64,000 bases of DNA from Laccaria trichodermophora (lineage: Eukaryota > Basidiomycota > Agaricomycetes > Agaricales > Hydnangiaceae): the NCBI GenBank assembly GCA_018417955.1, contig JACTVC010000017.1, positions 124,001 to 188,000 on the forward strand. Direction: 5' to 3'. Below, in pieces: positions 58,989 through 64,000 of this stretch (positions are counted from its first letter, which is position 1; each line of letters starts with the position of its first letter). The notes beneath the pieces were generated by a model. The model was not told the origin of the DNA and did no database searches. It saw only the letters and a program-made list of their open reading frames with translations. The position numbers were made by a program, and so were the translations under genes.

Positions 58989-59892
58989 TTACTTCTCCCA
59001 TAACCAGGTGGTCGCGAGACTTGGCATGTCATCATCGGCAGAGGTATCCTTATAGCCGGCGATACGGTTGGGACGGAGGATTAGGTGCCGGAATTTTGAG
59101 AGCACCGAATCTGCACTCTTTTTATTGGAAAGCAACGCCATATTTAAGAGGACTTCTTTCTTGCTAAGCACATCCAATGATCCACGCTTTTCAGTCGTCG
59201 CAACTGCGGGAAGACATCATTCCCGATTCCCCAATTGAGGCCTGTTTGTGCGTTTCGTCTTCCTCACACCCTGAATGGATTTTGCCTCTCCCGCCTAAGT
59301 ATCCGCAAGATTGAGATTAGGAGCATCACGAAGGAGCTACGAAGCTAGTAAATAAGCAAAGGAAGGTCCGCTCACCCGGTTTTTGGAAGAGTAGTGAGAG
59401 AGACCGGGCAGCTAATTATGTGATACTTCGTCTGCCACTCCCTGGCACCGGTCGCTTCAATCTCCATGTCGGGCGGAGAATTTGCGCTGTCAAGGACGTT
59501 TGCCGTGAAAATTTGGCTGTACTGGATAGCCTGCGCGTTGTAGAATCTTGAACGAATCAATATTTGTGACATCACTAGTACTCGGAGGAATTGCGTTGGA
59601 TGTTCTATTCAAAACGTTTCTAATCGATCGATTCCGGGTATTTCATTTACCTGCCAGTGGTGTTGGTGAACATCAGCGGTCGGCCCAGCGAGACTCATCC
59701 ACACCATCAGGTCCCCCGTACCCCCATCCTGATCGTCTTGGGGTGATGGCAAGGCTCGGCCAGTCCTACCGCCTATCATGTCATTCAATCTGGTGATACC
59801 ATGCAACCACAGTAAGTGACATGAATACAGGCGGGGTCCACATAACTTACCTTCCTCATTTCAGCCGTTCTCCAAACAATCCGAGTCCCCAT
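58989..59892 (-). CDS. unrecognised multi-exon gene, model incomplete
   Basis: Protein-like blocks run in order on the minus strand: MMGTRIVWRTAEMRK (near 59890), TGDLMVWMSLAGPTADVHQHHW (59660-59730), AIQYSQIFTANVLDSANSPP to VSLTTLPKTG (59390-59550), and a final exon 58989-59203 with LSKKEVLLNMALLSNKKS ending LWEK. The first three can be joined with GT-AG introns in phase. The last join does not keep phase with the splice sites I can see. It may be real with an unusual splice, or damaged. It sits 60 bp upstream of the terpene synthase, transcribed the same way. No family recognised. Confidence 0.35.
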
Positions 59893-60566
59893 CATGAATA
59901 GCGTCGTTACGCCCTTGGGACCATTGTGAATGGGAGTGAGCCACGTTATTCCAGCGTTACAGCCGCACCCTCGTCATTTCTCCAGCCATATTCTCGCCCT
60001 CTGTTACTTTTCCGGTGGTACCTGTGTGCAAATTCTCGTCGTGGCGCTGTTTGAGGGGCTCGAGTAGAAAGCCATACGATTTGATTATTTTCAACCTTCC
60101 CACATCAAACGCCAGTTTCTCGCGTAAAATCACCAGTCGGCAATTCGGAAGGAATCACCTGTTCGTCGTCGTCTGGGCCGTTATGTGATACAAGTCGTGG
60201 GCAAAGCGCACAGGAGGCTTGTCGACGGCGTGCGCGGTGAGACGGACTCAAAGCTGAGTAGGTGAACGAACTCACCATTTCTTGTTTCTTTTGCTCAGCC
60301 TCTCCATCAGCCAACTCGCCAACGTCGCTGTCCTGTTCACATACATACCCAGGATTAGTGATACTGAAAGGCGACTGGAACGTCATCAGATGTGAAAGAA
60401 AAGGTATTGGTTTGGCGCCATCGATCATAACAAGATGCAGAGGACGCAGCCAAATAGAACCACATAATCCCTTACAACACACCATCCTCTTCGTCAAATC
60501 TCCCCTTTGGAGCTGTTCTCCCCTTTATCTCCCTCCAGCTCTGTGCACTCGGTTTAGGGGCCGCCG
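59893..60566. other. unresolved spacer
   Basis: A minus-strand frame at 60105-60497 is open but shows no motif. No gene called. Confidence 0.4.
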
Positions 60567-61437
<871 letters not shown>

Positions 61438-62720
61438 TCATGGTCTGTGAAGCGCAAACGATGCTTCGATTGTGTCAATGGGTGGTCGGCATGATGGATC
61501 GAGCTCCCAGCATCTTTTCAAAACATCCCGATGTCGTCGGTCAGTTGGGCGGAAAATGGGCCCTGGGGGCGCGGAGGATGGGTACACCGAACCAAGACCT
61601 CTATCACTACAGCTCCGTCATTGGCAATATGACTAAACGGGCATTGATTTGTAAAGACCTGGAGACCATATAAGTTCAAGATAAAAACCAGCAAAAATAA
61701 ATGACCGACCTCTATGCATAGCATCGCAAAAGACCAAATATCCGATTGAATAGTTATGGGGTAGGACCCGGGTAGCATCTTTTCCGGAGGCATGTGTCTG
61801 GGTGTTCTGCGTAATTGATCTGATGAAGCACTTATTGCATGTCCGGACTCATTCACAAGTGAAGAACAGCCAAAATCCATCAGCAATGGCTCGCCTTGGT
61901 CATCCACGACAACGTTCATCTATTCAAAAGAGAGGAGATTAATTGGCTTGCTTGGGTATATATCAATTACTGACCGCTCGTATATCTCCATGCATGACGG
62001 GTACTGGTAAAGAGTGTAGGTATTCTAAGCCGCTTGCCACGCTGCGTAACTTCAGGTACCTATGAGAAATTAAGAAGGAAGAGTGGTAGGGATTGTGTAC
62101 AAGTCGAATCCGATCTGCGTCAGGGTTGTTAATGAGAAATTCGTAGAGTGAACCATTCTTTTGATACTGAGAGACCAAGGCCAAGCACGACTCCTTGGCA
62201 AAAATTCCAAGAAATGGAAGGATATGGCGATGGTCAAGAGGTGACCATATGGATGCTTCTCGGAAAAGTTCCTGGGGGATAAAAGAAAACATATATGTCC
62301 TCGGTCGATATTCTAACAAAAAATTCATACCGCAATTCGTTCTTCGGGGCCTGTTGACGGGTAATGTGGCCGAAAGAACTTCAACGCTAAGAGAGTTCCG
62401 TTGCTGGATGCCTTCTTGACATCCGAGGAAGCCATAACGGCAAAAGGGTGCTGTTCGACATCATCAATATTATCCAAATGCCGCCATTTTGGAGGGTTGG
62501 CATATCGATCCAAGCCTGCAAAAAAGGCCTGAATACACTATGAGAACACCGAGGATTGAGCATGCATTTGTAAATGGGAATTCGAAATATAATTCACCCC
62601 TGCGGATGGTTCATGAATTTCGATAAGTTCGCTCAGTTGAGCTCGAGGTTCGCCATTGAGTTCCTCTAGATCTCGCCAGGAATGTTCCGGGAAAGAATCA
62701 GGGCCTGACTGGCGATACAT
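61438..62720 (-). CDS. protein kinase domain protein, one-base frameshift near the end
   Basis: Exons 62598-62720, 62331-62528, 61975-62271, 61710-61919 and 61438-61658; a further 5' exon is possible. Kinase motifs in order: LLALKFFRP (ATP-binding Lys), ELFREAS (helix C Glu), LGIFAKESCLALVSQYQKNGSL (hinge), LRSVASGLEYLHS, HGDIRAMNVVVDD (catalytic loop, HGD in place of HRD), MDFGCSSL (DFG), MPPEK (APE), SDIWSFAMLCIEV, and VLKRCWELDPSCRPPID. The glycine-rich loop is not evident. The set resembles tyrosine-kinase-like proteins expanded in agaricomycetes. After LTDDI the frame needs one more base (ATC-GGGATG near 61530) to reach DVLKRCW. Without it the protein stops three codons on. An insert (LVHNPYHSSF) interrupts the domain between the hinge and the E helix; it may be an unspliced 41-nt intron. 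Confidence 0.75.
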
Positions 62721-63198
62721 ATGAGCCCCGACAGATGGATATGAATGCTTTTGTAAAGAGGAAGCAGAATCTATTGAGCGAGATGTTGGTGTAGTCCAGG
62801 GGAGGGGGATTGAAGAAATGATAGTGAAGAAACATCAGCAGAAGATGTTGGGCGAGGCCTTGGAAGCGCACACGCTCATAAGGCACACCGTGTACGGCTG
62901 CAAAGCGCTGCAATTGTTGTAAACACAGCATGAATGCTGTAAGGGAGGCGATGAAGTGACGTCACAGTCAAGGCACGTGACAACAAAACACAGCTTCGCC
63001 CGGTCTACGATAGCCTAGCGTTGACAAAGTCCTTCCTTGATTCTCTCCCTCCACATGCATCTCCTCTATACAATTTTTATCCGGCTTTTTCGTTTACCGC
63101 AGACGATGCAGGTATTGTCTGAACATTATGACCGACAAATACCAATCAGAGGCGGAGCTTGCAGCGATGTTTATAAAGCGCATCAGGAAAATCACATC
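62721..63198. other. 5' flank of kinase gene
   Basis: Minus-strand frames at 62698-62931 might hold an upstream kinase exon, but no phase-consistent join was found. Confidence 0.4.
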
Positions 63199-63336
63199 AC
63201 GTGTGGCACCACACGTCTCACGCAAACCACACTCCCACAAACAAAGTGGGGACATTATAACTTGCAGTGGCGACTGACCCGCCACGATTGTTTGTGGCTC
63301 CACAAACTTACCATAATTTTATTGTGGGGCCACAAT
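63199..63336. repeat. cluster of four GTGG/CCAC palindromes
   Basis: ACGTGTGG-CA-CCACACGT (63199-63216), GTGGCG...CGCCAC (63267-63285), GTTTGTGG-CT-CCACAAAC (63290-63307) and ATTGTGG-GG-CCACAAT (63321-63336). All share the TGTGG/CCACA-type arm. Confidence 0.7.
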
Positions 63337-63509
63337 CTTAAGTTTTGGATTATCGGACCACGCTGCCCACAAAAAGCCAAAAAAGAGCACACAATTATTT
63401 ATTAGCGCGCCTCTACAGAAACAACATGTAATACTGATGTAGTAGCTACTTTGACGGCCTAATGAATCAATAAGAGTGATTAAGAATACATATGAAAGGA
63501 GCTCACCCA

Positions 63510-64000
63510 TCAATCATCCTCTGAATCTTCATCAGGGGAGAGCTGAATGTCCGCCCGCATGTCATTCTTGACAAGGCTCTCCTCTGTAAGATCGATGAGG
63601 TCCGAGCTCTTGACGAAGGGGGCGGCCAGTCGAACGATCGCTTCCCACTTCTTCGCGGACAGCTCCTTGATCTTCGGAAGATATCTGAATGCATGTTCAG
63701 CCCAAGGGTTGACGACGAAATTCTTCTTGGTGGCATCAGTGGCTGATGGTTCCTTTCCATTCTTCCACAGCGTCAAGCCGCGTTCCACCTGAATGTGCAT
63801 ATGTCAGTAGGATCACGTAAAATATAAGAAATAAGTCATACCGCTGCAACACAGACAGACATTGCACCCGTTTGGTCTCCATGGGTTGAGGCGATCTGCA
63901 TGACATATCGAAGATGGGAAGCGAACGCGTCTAGAACAATGTCAGAGCGATACGCTCCTGTCATATGAGTGGTAGCTACCACTTTTATGATAAAATACAG
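63510..64000 (-). CDS. DUF6532-like protein, 3' end (partial)
   Basis: Exons 63980-64000 (cut by the window edge), 63842-63930 and 63510-63788. The readable part has about 130 residues: FASHLRYVMQIAS, then GAMSVCVAAVERGLTLWKNG, FRYLPKIKELSAKKWEAIV and an acidic C terminus (LSPDEDSEDD). The pattern of a short helix, an AAVER-x-L-x-x-W motif and a final WxxIV helix resembles the end of DUF6532 proteins. These are frequent in mushrooms, often near transposons, and have no known function. The family call is from memory of the motif pattern and is moderate. Confidence 0.55.

Noticed and set aside
60105..60497. 130-codon minus-strand frame with several Cys
   Set aside because: No recognised domain, and the cysteines do not form a zinc-finger spacing; the neighbouring frame is equally open.

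Overview
The window is nuclear DNA of a mushroom-forming basidiomycete (Agaricomycetes). I infer this from the many 40-60 nt introns, genes cut into up to twelve exons, F-box proteins with an N-terminal coiled coil, a TRI5-type terpene cyclase, a CaaX pheromone-type peptide and several families typical of agaricomycetes. All gene models were spliced by hand: each accepted exon chain keeps its phase and reproduces family motifs unless stated otherwise.

Layout. 0-15 kb: a MYND zinc-finger gene (1.2-2.1 kb), an unresolved stretch, a nine-exon polytopic membrane protein (7.4-9.9 kb), then 5 kb without a gene but with two hairpins. 15-25 kb: a P-loop GTPase with a coiled-coil tail; two divergent CE4 chitin deacetylase paralogues on either side of a 2-oxoglutarate/Fe(II) oxygenase; and an Old Yellow Enzyme gene with a frameshift. 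26-28.5 kb: a GPI-type GH79 glycosidase. 30-43 kb: a heavily duplicated region with four paralogous small secreted six-cysteine (knottin-like) proteins, a TLDc gene and its inverted truncated copy, an Old Yellow Enzyme relic, two intron-containing tRNA-Ala genes in opposite orientation, and two hAT-type MITEs. 45-51.5 kb: a pair of paralogous F-box genes, one cut by an in-frame TGA, separated by a TTAGG-like minisatellite with perfect palindromes. 54-57.2 kb: a secreted protein of unknown function, a miniature LTR retroelement with a gag-position ORF and two identical 134-bp LTRs, and a CaaX pheromone-precursor-like gene. 57.7-64 kb: a TRI5-like sesquiterpene synthase, an unresolved gene, an Old Yellow Enzyme relic, a protein kinase with a one-base deletion, a cluster of short palindromes, and the 3' end of a DUF6532-like gene.

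The genes do not form one obvious pathway. The deacetylases, GH79 enzyme and small cysteine-rich proteins are secreted and would act at the wall or outside the cell. The terpene synthase, oxygenase and Old Yellow Enzyme are typical of secondary metabolism but lie tens of kilobases apart. The strongest unusual signals are the knottin-like family with a conserved promoter and a 15-nt last exon, the miniature retroelement, the pheromone-like gene, the lost splice acceptor in one deacetylase, and the extensive duplication and decay between 24 and 43 kb.
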